Of a stretch of 64,000 nt of DNA, positions 25,928 through 35,276 are shown in pieces. Every line of letters begins with the position of its first letter. Position 1 is the stretch's first letter. The stretch spans positions 124,001 to 188,000 of the forward strand of contig JANSWZ010000005.1 in NCBI GenBank assembly GCA_024743215.1, in the 5' to 3' direction. The DNA comes from Alphaproteobacteria bacterium (GTDB lineage Bacteria; Pseudomonadota; Alphaproteobacteria; Rhizobiales; GCA-2746425). Below the pieces are notes generated by a model. The model had not been told where the DNA came from. It worked only from the letters and a program-made list of their open reading frames with translations, and searched no databases. The translations under genes and the position numbers were made by a program.

Positions 25928-27409
25928 ATGACCGAATTGACCAAACTGACGATTTCCGATGCCCGCGAAAAACTGGCGCAGAAAGAGATTTCCTCTGCCG
26001 AACTGACAGAGAGCTATATTGGCGCCATTGAAGCGGCCAATGACAGCCTCAATGCCTATGTGGCGCTGACCTTTGATCAGGCGCGATCCATGGCAAAAGC
26101 ATCTGATGAGCGGCTTTCCTCAGGCTCGGGCGGCGCGCTGGAAGGCATTCCCCTTGGCATCAAGGATCTGTTCTGCACACAGGGCGTTCACAGTCAGGCT
26201 TGCAGCCATATTCTAGACGGTTTCAAGCCGCGCTATGAAAGCACCGTAACCGCGAATTTGTGGGCTGACGGGGCTGTCATGCTGGGCAAGCTGAACATGG
26301 ATGAGTTTGCCATGGGATCGTCCAATGAGACGTCCTATTATGGGCCAGTGACCAACCCATGGCGTGCCAATGGCAGCGATCAGGCTTTGGTGCCTGGCGG
26401 CTCCTCCGGTGGATCAGCCTCCGCCGTTGCTGCCCAGATGTGTGCTGGTGCCACCGCAACAGATACGGGCGGCTCCATTCGCCAGCCTGCCGCCTTTACC
26501 GGCACTGTCGGCATCAAGCCGACCTATGGACGTTGCTCGCGCTGGGGCGTGGTTGCCTTTGCCTCATCACTGGATCAGGCCGGACCGATTACCCGCTCCG
26601 TGCGCGATTCAGCCATCATGCTGAAATCCATGGCTTCTGTGGATGAAAAAGACACGACCTCCGCCAATATTCCCGTGCCGGATTATGAAGCCGCCATTGG
26701 TAAAAGTGTGAAAGGCATGCGCATCGGCATTCCGGCTGAATATGTTGCTGACGACATGCCGGAAGAAATTACTGCGCTTTGGGAACAGGGCAAAGCCTGG
26801 CTGAAAGAGGCCGGTGCGGAGATTGTGCCGATTTCGCTGCCCCATACGAAATATGCCCTGCCAGCCTATTACATTGTGGCTCCGGCCGAGGCGTCGTCCA
26901 ATCTGGCGCGCTATGATGGTGTGCGTTACGGGCTGCGTGTCGAGGGCGAGGATATTGTCGACATGTATGAAAAAACCCGCGCCGCCGGGTTCGGGGATGA
27001 GGTCAAGCGCCGCGTCCTCATCGGTACGTATGTGCTGTCAGCAGGCTATTACGATGCCTATTATCTGCGCGCGCAGAAAGTCCGAACCCTTATCAAGCGT
27101 GATTTTGAGACGGTTTTTGCCGATGGGGTGGATGCCATTCTGACACCCGCCACACCGTCAGCCGCCTTTGCCATTGGCGATGAGTCCATGAAAGCCGATC
27201 CGGTGAAAATGTATCTCAATGATATTTTCACAGTGACGGTCAACATGGCTGGCCTGCCAGGCATCTCCGTGCCTGCGGGCATCAACAAGGATGGACTGCC
27301 GCTCGGCCTTCAGGTCATCGGCAAGGCATTTGACGAGGAAACCCTGTTTTCCGTGGGTGAAGTTCTGGAACAGGCCGCCGGTCGCTTCTCACCCAAACAG
27401 TGGTGGTAG
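25928..27409 (+). CDS. gatA: Asp-tRNA(Asn)/Glu-tRNA(Gln) amidotransferase subunit A
   Basis: 493 residues of the amidase signature family. The Ser-cis-Ser-Lys triad is present: Lys in [10 protein letters not shown] near residue 79, and both Ser in [14 protein letters not shown] and [13 protein letters not shown] (about 155-180). It releases ammonia from glutamine for the tRNA-dependent amidation reaction carried out with GatB, whose gene is not in the window. Confidence 0.96.
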   Translation: MTELTKLTISDAREKLAQKEISSAELTESYIGAIEAANDSLNAYVALTFDQARSMAKASDERLSSGSGGALEGIPLGIKDLFCTQGVHSQACSHILDGFKPRYESTVTANLWADGAVMLGKLNMDEFAMGSSNETSYYGPVTNPWRANGSDQALVPGGSSGGSASAVAAQMCAGATATDTGGSIRQPAAFTGTVGIKPTYGRCSRWGVVAFASSLDQAGPITRSVRDSAIMLKSMASVDEKDTTSANIPVPDYEAAIGKSVKGMRIGIPAEYVADDMPEEITALWEQGKAWLKEAGAEIVPISLPHTKYALPAYYIVAPAEASSNLARYDGVRYGLRVEGEDIVDMYEKTRAAGFGDEVKRRVLIGTYVLSAGYYDAYYLRAQKVRTLIKRDFETVFADGVDAILTPATPSAAFAIGDESMKADPVKMYLNDIFTVTVNMAGLPGISVPAGINKDGLPLGLQVIGKAFDEETLFSVGEVLEQAAGRFSPKQWW

Positions 27410-27432
27410 TCAGGGCACTCTGACCAAACCCA

Positions 27433-28440
27433 TTATCTGATCGGACGCGCCTTGGGCGGAGGTGCGTTTTTCCAGGGGTGTGGCGGCCAGGTCAGTGCCA
27501 GCTTGCGCACAGCAACGCCGCCTGGCGCAGGAGCATCCAGCACTGTGCCACACGCCTGCGGCAAATCGCTCAGCTTGGTGTAGCGTGGCTTGACGGGCTT
27601 GGTCGGCTTTGTGCTGGGTTTCGTTGGTTTGGCTGGTTTTTCGCTCATTTTCTTGAACCAAAAGTCTAAAGGCGCGCCGCAGCCATCGCCTGCTGGCGGT
27701 GTTGCCTGATTTTCACAGCCATTTGACCCAGCCGGACAATTCAAGCGCACGTGAAAATGATAGTGATGGCCGTACCAGGGCCGGATTTTCCTCAGAAAGG
27801 TCCGGTCATTGCCTGCCGTCTCGCACAGCTTTTTCTTAATGCCGGGATGGACGAAGATACGCGCCACTTCATCATAGGAGGCAGCCCGTTTCAGAACGCG
27901 CAGATGCGCGTCTGTCCACACATTGTCATCCACATAAAGCGTATTTTTCTTCAGAACCGAAATCGCTGAAATCTCTTCGCGTTCCTTGCGTGACAACACG
28001 CGGTCCGGCATGGGCCGCAGCCAGATATCAGCATCCAGACCAATTTGATGAGACGCATGACCAGACAACATGGGACCACCACGCGGCTGCGCCAGATCAC
28101 CGACCATCAGCCCGTTCCAGCCATCCCTTGTGGCGACAGTCTCGGCCAGTTTTTCCAAATAGGACACCAGAACCGGGTGACCCCAATTGCGGTTGCGGGA
28201 CAGGCGCATGGCCTGCCAGTAAGGCCCATCAACAGGCAGCGCTGCGCCACCAGCCAGACAACCCTTGGCATATGACCCGATCGAACGGGCACGCATATCC
28301 GCTGGAACATCTCGCCGCCCGAACAATTGTTTGGCCGGAACCGGATCAGCGGCAAATGAAACAGAGGCATCAATCGTGGCAAATGCCAGCGCCAAGCACA
28401 GCAAAAGTCCTTTTGATACAATTGAACGCATTTCAGGCAT
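27433..28440 (-). CDS. mepA: Penicillin-insensitive murein endopeptidase MepA
   Basis: 335 residues with a signal peptide (cleavage probably after SFA). The zinc-peptidase residues are in GHASHQIGLDADIWL and HHYHFHVRLNC. Cys pairs typical of MepA are present. It cuts D-Ala-mDAP cross-links of peptidoglycan in the periplasm. A Lys-Pro-Thr-rich linker of about 18 residues (KPAKPTKPSTKPTKPVKP) interrupts the C-terminal part and is longer than usual. The ATG at 28440 with GGAG six bases upstream is chosen. It converges on gatA with 23 bases between stops. Confidence 0.93.
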   Translation of the reverse strand: MPEMRSIVSKGLLLCLALAFATIDASVSFAADPVPAKQLFGRRDVPADMRARSIGSYAKGCLAGGAALPVDGPYWQAMRLSRNRNWGHPVLVSYLEKLAETVATRDGWNGLMVGDLAQPRGGPMLSGHASHQIGLDADIWLRPMPDRVLSRKEREEISAISVLKKNTLYVDDNVWTDAHLRVLKRAASYDEVARIFVHPGIKKKLCETAGNDRTFLRKIRPWYGHHYHFHVRLNCPAGSNGCENQATPPAGDGCGAPLDFWFKKMSEKPAKPTKPSTKPTKPVKPRYTKLSDLPQACGTVLDAPAPGGVAVRKLALTWPPHPWKNAPPPKARPIR

Positions 28441-28581
28441 CAATCACTCCGAATTCTTATAAGGAATCTGTCTTTTCGCCGCCCATAAAGGTTCTGGCCT
28501 TGATCACAGATTCATATTGGAGCGGATGATGCCTTCGCCGTGCTGATTTTGCAAATTTTTGATCATTCAGGTGCTGCCCGT

Positions 28582-29238
28582 TCAGGCACACCCATCAAGC
28601 CAAACATCATCAAAGGCGTTTGGCTGACAGTTGTTTTCGGCCAGACGCTCAATGCGCTGAATGCGCTCTTGCAGCACTTGATCAGGCGCATTCAATTTCA
28701 ATCTGGATGGCGCAATCAACACGGCAACCAAAGCATAGAATTGCTCAATGGTAATGTCGTTGGGGCCCGCACCGAAGAACGTCTGACTGGCCTTGTGAAA
28801 GCCGGTGACCCAACCATCCCGGCTGTTGCCCATGCCAACGGTATCCAGAAACAAGGCAATCTGCTCCTCTTTTGTCAGGACAGAATCCAGACCAATGGCA
28901 TAGCCGGATTGTCTTATTTTCTGAATGCCCGGCTTGAATTCCTTAAAGGCCAGTCGTTTGGATAAAGATTGCGTCAGCGTTGTCAGACCCGCACCTGGGG
29001 TCGTGAGATCAACCCCGGAATGCGCATAAAAGCCTGGGTCCTGAACTTTCAACAATACGGCCAAGCGGTTCGGTGTCAGGCTGTTGGCACCACGGTCCGA
29101 GCCAATCAAAGCCTGGGCTTTTGCCTTCAATGGGTCTGCGCTTTGCCTGGCGTCATACCAGCCCTTGGCACCATAAACGAAAACCAGTGACATGGCCGCA
29201 ATAAGGAGTACAACAATTATGAGAAGAAGTTTTCGCAT
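28582..29238 (-). CDS. GT51-like peptidoglycan transglycosylase-domain protein, divergent
   Basis: 218 residues: an N-terminal membrane anchor (about residues 3-23) and a GT51-like domain without a transpeptidase domain. The first family motif reads VQDPGFYAHSGVD, with Gln66 where the catalytic Glu is expected (codon CAG read directly). GAGLTTLTQSLSKRL and LTKEEQIALFLDTVGMG match the second and last motifs. Activity is therefore doubtful. Start chosen at the third ATG because GGAG lies nine bases before it. The gene is alone, downstream of the EamA transporter promoter on the opposite strand. Confidence 0.78.
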   Translation of the reverse strand: MRKLLLIIVVLLIAAMSLVFVYGAKGWYDARQSADPLKAKAQALIGSDRGANSLTPNRLAVLLKVQDPGFYAHSGVDLTTPGAGLTTLTQSLSKRLAFKEFKPGIQKIRQSGYAIGLDSVLTKEEQIALFLDTVGMGNSRDGWVTGFHKASQTFFGAGPNDITIEQFYALVAVLIAPSRLKLNAPDQVLQERIQRIERLAENNCQPNAFDDVWLDGCA

Positions 29239-29443
29239 GGGTCTCATCTCCGAACCAAAACCAATCATAGACCCGAGATTTCGACTGTTTGATGCTCATA
29301 TTTGGATCAGTTTAGGGCAAATTGCATTTTATACTTCCTCAACCACCTCTTGAGGGATATGCAAGTTTCAGACCCCTTTCATGCCACATCAGGGGCTGGA
29401 CTCAATTGGTTGAAAGTGCTTCAGCCCCACAAGAAAGCTCCCG

Positions 29444-30346
29444 ATGCCTCAATTCAGCGATAATTTGCGCGGTGCCGCCTATATGGTTCTGGCCATGCTG
29501 GGTTTTGTGCTGAATGACGCCATCATGAAACTGGTCAGTTCTGATGTTCATCTGTATCAGGCGATCTTTCTGCGCGGCGTGCTGGCAACAGCGATCATGG
29601 GGATTTTGGCGTGGCGCAGCGGCGGATTTTCCGTGCCGCGAAACGTGACAAACAAGTTCGTTGTTCTGCGCACAATTGGCGAGTTGGGCGGCACAGTGTT
29701 TTTCCTGACGGCTCTGTTCAATATGGAACTGGCCAATGCGGGGGCCATTTTACAGGCCATGCCGTTGGTCGTGACGCTGGGTGCAGCGCTCATCCTGCGC
29801 GAAACTGTGGGCTGGCGGCGCTACAGCGCCATCACGGTCGGGTTGCTGGGTGTGCTAATCATCATCCGGCCAGGCGGTGACGGGTTCAATATTTTCTCTC
29901 TGTCGGCTCTGGCTGCCGTGTTCTGTCTGGTTTTGCGCGATCTTGCGACACGCGGCATTCCGCGCGATATGTCATCGAATTTCATTTCATTTGTGGCTGC
30001 CGCTGCTGTCATGATCATGGGCGCAATTGTGACCCTGTTTGGCGAGTGGCAACCCGTTTCCGCGCTGTCTTTGCTCAAACTGACTGCCTCGGCCCTGTTT
30101 CTCATGGCAGGCTATTTCTGGTCCATACAGGCCATGCGTTTTGGTGAAGTCAGCTTCACCTCACCCTTTCGCTACACATCTTTGATATGGGCCATCATTC
30201 TGGGTTATGTGGTGTTTGGCGACATACCGGATGTGCCCATGATTATCGGCAGTATCATCGTGGTGGGAAGCGGCCTGTTCACGCTTTACCGCGAGCGGCA
30301 GGTCAAACTGTCCAAAGCCAAAGACATCAAAGCCGCTTCACCATGA
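29444..30346 (+). CDS. EamA/DMT family transporter
   Basis: 300 residues with ten membrane helices in two EamA repeats (about 10-140 and 150-285). Typical stretches are GAAYMVLAMLGFVLNDAIMKLV at the N-terminus, FLRGVLATAIM, and RYTSLIWAIILGYVVFGDIPD near residue 245. The family exports small metabolites; the substrate is unknown. Its last 20 bases overlap the convergent GNAT gene. Confidence 0.88.
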   Translation: MPQFSDNLRGAAYMVLAMLGFVLNDAIMKLVSSDVHLYQAIFLRGVLATAIMGILAWRSGGFSVPRNVTNKFVVLRTIGELGGTVFFLTALFNMELANAGAILQAMPLVVTLGAALILRETVGWRRYSAITVGLLGVLIIIRPGGDGFNIFSLSALAAVFCLVLRDLATRGIPRDMSSNFISFVAAAAVMIMGAIVTLFGEWQPVSALSLLKLTASALFLMAGYFWSIQAMRFGEVSFTSPFRYTSLIWAIILGYVVFGDIPDVPMIIGSIIVVGSGLFTLYRERQVKLSKAKDIKAASP

Positions 30347-30842
30347 CAATACGGCCTTCCGCCGGCAGTCCAAGCTCTGTCTCGGCTGCAAATCTGTCCG
30401 CAATGGCCGATGGCAAACGGTCCATATCTGCTTTTAGAAACCCGTGCTTGCGGTAAAGTGCATTTGACCATGGTGCCGCTTCCAATGTGGACAGCACCAA
30501 CGCAGAACAATAGAGAAACCGGGCATGGTCGATGATTTGCGCGACCAGAGCATCACCCAGACCTTTGCGCTGATGATCCGGGTCAACGCTGATGTCTTCC
30601 AGATAGAAGATGCCATCAATTATCGCCGCAAGTACATAGGCAACCGGACGATCTGCAGCATCACTTGCCACCCACAACAGACCTTCCTGCAGCCCGGCCT
30701 CAAATAGGGCCACAGGCATTTCTGCGCCCGTCGCAATATCCGGATAACCGATGTCTGCAAAAGCTGCTGCGGCCCGGCGTTCGATCTTCAGAATAAACGG
30801 CAGATCATCGGCAATGGCCGTTCTGATGGTGGGTTTGCTCAA
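30327..30842 (-). CDS. GNAT family N-acetyltransferase
   Basis: 171 residues with the GNAT fold: N-terminal IRTAIADDLPFILKIERRAAAAF, the acetyl-CoA motif A region LEDISVDPDHQRKGLGDALV (about 85-104, QRKGLG loop) and motif B LSTLEAAPWSNALYRKHGF. Substrate unknown. It is the last gene of a compact operon running from pmtA, and overlaps the DUF1330 gene by four bases. Confidence 0.85.
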   Translation of the reverse strand: MSKPTIRTAIADDLPFILKIERRAAAAFADIGYPDIATGAEMPVALFEAGLQEGLLWVASDAADRPVAYVLAAIIDGIFYLEDISVDPDHQRKGLGDALVAQIIDHARFLYCSALVLSTLEAAPWSNALYRKHGFLKADMDRLPSAIADRFAAETELGLPAEGRIVMVKRL

Positions 30843-31153
30843 GCAGGATCGCCATGTTGCGGCCCGTCATAGCCTTCCAGAATCACCAATTCGCTGTCTG
30901 CTGCAGATTGGCGCAGGGAAATGGCCGCCTGATATTCGTCAGATCGATAGCAGGCCAATGCATTTTCATAGGAGGGGAACTCAATGGTCACATTGCGAGA
31001 CCGCGAAACCCCTTCAACGGCCTCGTAGGCACCGCCCCTTGTTAGGAATTTGGCACCATATTTGGTAAGTGGGCCAGCGATAGCAGTCGCATATTGCTGA
31101 TACAGGTCCTTATCCTTCACATCGACCCGTGCAATCCAATATCCTTTAGCCAT
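30839..31153 (-). CDS. DUF1330 domain protein
   Basis: 104 residues of the ferredoxin-like DUF1330 family (AKGYWIARVDVKDKDLYQQY, FLTRGGAYEAVEG, VTIEFPSYENALACYRSDEYQAA). Function is unknown; the family resembles small stress-responsive dimeric alpha/beta barrels. It overlaps pyrF by eight bases at its start and the GNAT gene by four at its end. Confidence 0.9.
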   Translation of the reverse strand: MAKGYWIARVDVKDKDLYQQYATAIAGPLTKYGAKFLTRGGAYEAVEGVSRSRNVTIEFPSYENALACYRSDEYQAAISLRQSAADSELVILEGYDGPQHGDPA

Positions 31154-31871
31154 TTATGGCTCCTTCCATTTCCTCAACAATTGCTTCCATTGCAGCCACA
31201 GGTTCGTCGGCCGCGTTAATCGGGCGGCCAATGACCAGATAGTCGGACCCAGCCCGCAAACCTTCTGCAGGCGTCATCACCCGCTTCTGGTCACCATGGT
31301 CACTGCCCTTGGGGCGGATGCCCGGAACAACCAGCGCCATGCTGTCACCAACGATTTTACGCAAGGCGGCAACTTCCAGAGTTGAACAAACCAGACCGTC
31401 CATACCGCATCCAAGTGCCTGCGCTCCTCGTTTTGCAGCCAGTTCGGAAGCGGTGAGACTGTAACCGGCATCGCACAAATCCTCGTCATCCATGCTGGTC
31501 AGCACGGTGACGCCCAGCAGGGTCAGGTCGGCAGCGCCCGGACTGGCCCTCTTTGCGGCCACAGCGGCTGCCATGGCCTTTGGATAGGCGTGGATGGTCA
31601 ACATATCCGCACCCAGCGCGGCAACGCTGGAGACGCCGCCCTTGATGGTGTTGTCGATGTCCAGGAGTTTCAGATCCAGAAAGACACGCTTTCCGGCAGC
31701 TTTCAGTTCCGGCACCAAAGCCAGACCGCCGGCGAAGGCCAGTTGATGGCCAATTTTGTAAAATGAGGCGTTGTCACCCATGGTTTCAACCAATGCGCTG
31801 GCCTTGCCAATAGTGGGAAAATCCAAAGGAACGATAACACGGTCTCTGGGGGCAAGGTTAGCAGTGCGCAT
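31146..31871 (-). CDS. pyrF: Orotidine-5'-phosphate decarboxylase
   Basis: 241 residues. The catalytic Lys/Asp array is in FLDLKLLDIDNTIKGG (Asp-x-Lys-x-x-Asp form) and the phosphate-binding end in VPGIRPKGSDHGDQKRVMTPAEGLRAGSDY, split at about residues 185-215. It makes UMP, the last step of de novo pyrimidine synthesis. It starts one base after the FMN reductase stop and is part of the pmtA-led operon, an order known from rhizobia. Confidence 0.95.
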   Translation of the reverse strand: MRTANLAPRDRVIVPLDFPTIGKASALVETMGDNASFYKIGHQLAFAGGLALVPELKAAGKRVFLDLKLLDIDNTIKGGVSSVAALGADMLTIHAYPKAMAAAVAAKRASPGAADLTLLGVTVLTSMDDEDLCDAGYSLTASELAAKRGAQALGCGMDGLVCSTLEVAALRKIVGDSMALVVPGIRPKGSDHGDQKRVMTPAEGLRAGSDYLVIGRPINAADEPVAAMEAIVEEMEGAING

Positions 31872-32462
31872 TTAGGTTTTCTCCTTTAAAGCTCCGGCTT
31901 TGTGGACCAGAGAGGTCAGCATGTTTTGCATCATCTTACGAGGACGTTCAGCGGTTAGCGCTCCATCCTCATCAAAGGCTTGTCCCGATTGGGGGACCGC
32001 CAGTTGTTCAGGAACAATAAGGGTGCCAAAGCCAAGTTCCAGCATGGACCGGGTGGCTGTCATGGCGCGCAATGTGCCGATGACGCCTGGGCTGGTGCCG
32101 GCCAGCGCAAATACCGGTCCCTTGAATGGTGACAATTTTTCATCCTCGCCGGGTTTGACCCGGCTAACCCAATCCAATGTGTTTTTCAGCAACGGGGTGG
32201 GGCCAGCATTGTATTCCGGTGAGACAATGATGATGCCGTCATGATCTGACATCAATCGTGCCAGGTTCCGGGCTGCAACGGGTGGGCCGCTTTCCGCTTC
32301 AAGATCACCATCATAGATGGGCATCGGGAAATCACGCAGAGAAATGAGATTCGGTGCCCCGCCATAATGAGGCAACGCACCGGCAATTGCCTTCGCAAGC
32401 CTGGTATTGGTTGATCCTTTTCGGATCGAGCCAGAAAAAATCAGGATGGACGAATCGGTCAT
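31872..32462 (-). CDS. NADPH-dependent FMN reductase family protein
   Basis: 196 residues from the ATG at 32462 (MTDSSILIFSGSIRKGSTNTRL). The flavodoxin-like fold shows the GSIRKGSTNTRLA phosphate loop, GIIIVSPEYNAGPTPLLKNTLDWVSR (about 80-107) and FALAGTSPGVIG. It probably reduces quinones or flavins. Its start overlaps the pmtA stop by one base, indicating coupling in the pmtA-pyrF operon. Confidence 0.9.
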   Translation of the reverse strand: MTDSSILIFSGSIRKGSTNTRLAKAIAGALPHYGGAPNLISLRDFPMPIYDGDLEAESGPPVAARNLARLMSDHDGIIIVSPEYNAGPTPLLKNTLDWVSRVKPGEDEKLSPFKGPVFALAGTSPGVIGTLRAMTATRSMLELGFGTLIVPEQLAVPQSGQAFDEDGALTAERPRKMMQNMLTSLVHKAGALKEKT

Positions 32463-33148
32463 TAGGTGGCCTTGTAACGCCACACACGTGCTGGAGGCAA
32501 GTTCAACATGATCCAGGGACTGGATGTCAGCTCAGACCCGTGAGGCAGTTCGGAAATCTTGACTGGCGGGACCAGCGCATAGGAAAATTGGATGAACTCT
32601 CCTCCCTTGGGCATCAGGGACAGAGCGGCGTTGATCAGCTGTATCCGGTCGGCCAGCGGGCGGGTAAACAGAGGAAGGCTGGACACTATACTGGCCGCCT
32701 CCTCAATTCCGTGATCCTTAAGCGTCTTTTTCAAGGAATAAGCGTCGCCCTGCAGAATATTGCATTCGGGAAATCTTTTGCGCAGCAATTTGCAGAAATC
32801 CGGATTGAACTCCACCGCGAACAGACGCTGCGGTTTTACGCCCCGTTTCAATAAAGCTTTGGTAACCGCTCCGGTTCCGGGGCCAAGTTCCACAACCGGT
32901 AAATCGGACTGGATATTCACAGTCTCGGCCATGCGTTCCGTCAATGCTTTGCCCGATGGCGACACAGCGCCTGTGGTCAGCGGTTTGGAAGCCCAGTTTT
33001 TAAGAAACCGGGCATCGTCTTTCAGCCCACTCAGCAACCGGTCACGACGCGGGTGAGTTCGGTGATGACTTGTCTGGCAATGCTCCGGCGATCCATCCGA
33101 TTCTTGCGAAGGGCGCTCTTCTCCAGATTCATCATCACCTTTTCCCAC
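32462..33148 (-). CDS. pmtA: Phosphatidylethanolamine N-methyltransferase PmtA
   Basis: 228 residues from a GTG at 33148 preceded at six bases by a full AAGGAGG site. The S-adenosylmethionine site LPVVELGPGTGAVTKALL is near residues 82-99, followed by the PmtA-type IVSSLPLFTRP motif. It methylates phosphatidylethanolamine towards phosphatidylcholine at the inner membrane, a hallmark of rhizobia. The first 36 residues are hydrophilic, rich in Glu, Ser and His, and unlike known PmtA N-termini; a 34-codon ORF overlaps them in another frame. The homologous part begins near RLLSGLKDDARFL. It follows dnaJ by 31 bases. Confidence 0.88.
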   Translation of the reverse strand: MGKGDDESGEERPSQESDGSPEHCQTSHHRTHPRRDRLLSGLKDDARFLKNWASKPLTTGAVSPSGKALTERMAETVNIQSDLPVVELGPGTGAVTKALLKRGVKPQRLFAVEFNPDFCKLLRKRFPECNILQGDAYSLKKTLKDHGIEEAASIVSSLPLFTRPLADRIQLINAALSLMPKGGEFIQFSYALVPPVKISELPHGSELTSSPWIMLNLPPARVWRYKAT

Positions 33149-33179
33149 GAAAATCCTCCTTGTGAGACCTGACCGTTTA

Positions 33180-34331
33180 TCAGGAGGCTTCGCCGCCCAG
33201 ATTTTCAAAAAAATCGCGCATCCTTGCAAAGAAGCCGTGCGATTGCGGGTTGTTGTCGGCAGAACTTTCTTTTTCGAATTCCTGAAGCAATTCCCGCTGG
33301 CGCTTGCTCAAATTAGACGGTGTTTCAACTGCGATCTGAATATACATATCGCCGCGTTGTTTGGCACGCAGGACACTCATACCCTTGCCCCGCAAGCGGA
33401 ACTGTTTGCCGCTTTGGCTGCCATCGGGCACTTTGACGCGGGTCTTGCCTCCATCCACTGTCGGCACATCAAACTGGCCGCCCAGGGCAGCCGTTGTCAG
33501 TGAGATTGGAACGCGACAGAAAATATCGGATCCGTCACGCTGGAAAAAATCATGAGGCTTTAATGAGACAAAAATATAAAGGTCGCCAGTCGGACCGCCG
33601 CGCTCACCAGCTTCGCCTTCATTGGCAAGGCGGATGCGTGTGCCATCTTCTATGCCGGCAGGAATGTTGACGGACAGAGACCGTTCTTCGTGGACCCGAC
33701 CATCGCCTGAGCAATTGTCGCAAGGATCAGTAATGATTTCACCACGTCCCTGGCAGGTAGGGCAGGTCCGCTCAATGGTGAAAAAACCCTGTGCTGCGCG
33801 CACTTTACCAATGCCACCACACGTGCCACATGACGTTGGGTCGGAGCCGGGCCGAGCACCGCTGCCTGCGCATTTTTCGCAGGACACCGAAGACGGGATA
33901 TCAATATCAACCGTTTTGCCAGCAAAGGCTTCTTCCAGGCTGATTTCCAGATTGTAGCGCAGGTCAGCTCCACGATTGCTGGCCGTGCGTCCACGTCGGG
34001 CACCGCCGCCGCCACCCATGAAGTCGCCGAAAATATCTTCAAAAATGTCCGACATGGACGCGCCAAAATCGCCGCCACCGCCGCCGGGCCCGCCAGGACC
34101 GCCCTGTTCAAAGGCGGCATGGCCAAACCTGTCGTAGGCGGCGCGCTTTTGCGGATCTTTCAGCGCCTCATAAGCGGCATTGATCTCTTTGAAATTGGCT
34201 TCCGCCTGCGCATCTCCCGGATTGCGGTCCGGGTGGTACTGCATGGCTTTCTTGCGATAAGCACTTTTGAGAGTCTTGTCGTCGGCACCCCGATCAACTC
34301 CCAATGTGTCGTAAAAATCGGCTTTGGACAT
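33180..34331 (-). CDS. dnaJ: Chaperone protein DnaJ
   Basis: 383 residues. J domain with YHPDRNPGD near residue 33, Gly/Phe-rich segment (about 75-110), four zinc-binding repeats ([32 protein letters not shown] at about 155-215) and the C-terminal substrate-binding domains. It stimulates DnaK ATPase and presents unfolded proteins. An FkbM methyltransferase gene lies between it and dnaK, with only 7 bases between the FkbM stop and the dnaJ start. Confidence 0.97.
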   Translation of the reverse strand: MSKADFYDTLGVDRGADDKTLKSAYRKKAMQYHPDRNPGDAQAEANFKEINAAYEALKDPQKRAAYDRFGHAAFEQGGPGGPGGGGGDFGASMSDIFEDIFGDFMGGGGGARRGRTASNRGADLRYNLEISLEEAFAGKTVDIDIPSSVSCEKCAGSGARPGSDPTSCGTCGGIGKVRAAQGFFTIERTCPTCQGRGEIITDPCDNCSGDGRVHEERSLSVNIPAGIEDGTRIRLANEGEAGERGGPTGDLYIFVSLKPHDFFQRDGSDIFCRVPISLTTAALGGQFDVPTVDGGKTRVKVPDGSQSGKQFRLRGKGMSVLRAKQRGDMYIQIAVETPSNLSKRQRELLQEFEKESSADNNPQSHGFFARMRDFFENLGGEAS

Positions 34332-34338
34332 CTGAAAT

Positions 34339-35211
34339 TTACTCGTTTCCGGCGGGATCAGAAAGGGTCAGGATAGCATTAATCTGGGTGCGTCGATCCA
34401 GTGAGTAACCGTTCGCAACGCACAATTCCAGAACTTTCGATGGACCTCGTCCCGTTTCAATAATCAATAATTTTGGCCACATTGTTTTTGGCGCCTGCAG
34501 AAAGAACGCCTCCAAAGCGGCAAAGTCGTGCCCCTCAACGTCGACCTTCATTGCGTCAATTTCGTCGACATGTTGATTGCCGACGATATCTGCAAGGGTT
34601 TTGATGATGATGGCTCCATCATCAATATCTTTATCTAAGGGCTGAACTGCCTCAGCAATCCGCACTTCGCCGCGATTTGTTTCGCCGCCAACCGCTTTTC
34701 CAACACCCGAACTGCCTCCGACCGCGAATGGAATATGGACAATATCCGCATGGCTCGCCTGGGTGTTAAAACACAAGCGCCCGCCATTGGTGTCATCCGG
34801 TTCCACAGCAAATGCTTTCAGAACCTTACCGGCGTCTTTGGCGGCTTTCCACAATGTCAGGGAGTACAGCCCGACATTTGCACCGACATCAAAAAATATG
34901 AATGGATCGGAAGAAATTTTACCGTGTATGGCCTCAACCAATGCTGCACGCTCCGGAGCATCCCAAAGATGAGAACCGGCAATCATCCGTTTTTCACAAC
35001 GATTGGAAAACGGGTACAGCCGCAGGTTCAGGCCCTGAGGCGTGGTAATGTCAAAGGGTCCGGAAAGTCCGACCAGGGCCGTCTTGCGCAGCAATGAAAC
35101 ATACCAGCGACCCAGCTTGTTATCAGCTGCAGAATTACAGAATCCCAACAACGCTCCCCGCAAAGCGGGGAGGCTGTAGGTTCCAAACACTGGGGAAATG
35201 GTATCGGTCAT
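34339..35211 (-). CDS. FkbM family methyltransferase
   Basis: 290 residues from the ATG at 35211 (TTG codons precede it). The SAM site [17 protein letters not shown] lies near residue 107 and [16 protein letters not shown] near 222, both typical of FkbM proteins that methylate hydroxyl groups of sugars or other small molecules. The N-terminal 90 residues carry a short cysteine/aromatic segment seen in longer family members. Position between dnaK and dnaJ is unusual. Its start is 19 bases downstream of the dnaK terminator hairpin and its stop 7 bases before dnaJ. Confidence 0.85.
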   Translation of the reverse strand: MTDTISPVFGTYSLPALRGALLGFCNSAADNKLGRWYVSLLRKTALVGLSGPFDITTPQGLNLRLYPFSNRCEKRMIAGSHLWDAPERAALVEAIHGKISSDPFIFFDVGANVGLYSLTLWKAAKDAGKVLKAFAVEPDDTNGGRLCFNTQASHADIVHIPFAVGGSSGVGKAVGGETNRGEVRIAEAVQPLDKDIDDGAIIIKTLADIVGNQHVDEIDAMKVDVEGHDFAALEAFFLQAPKTMWPKLLIIETGRGPSKVLELCVANGYSLDRRTQINAILTLSDPAGNE

Positions 35212-35229
35212 CAACAAGAGCTATCCGAA

Positions 35230-35256
35230 AAGCAGCGGGCGCCAATCGCGCCCGCT
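35230..35256 (-). terminator. Terminator-like hairpin after dnaK
   Basis: On the minus strand the arms AGCGGGCG and CGCCCGCT (8 perfect pairs; plus-strand 35234-35241 and 35249-35256) surround a 7-base loop and are followed by GCTTTTCGG. It lies 21 bases after the dnaK stop and would reduce read-through into the FkbM and dnaJ genes. Confidence 0.7.
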
Positions 35257-35276
35257 TGATAAGCCTGTGATTGGCC

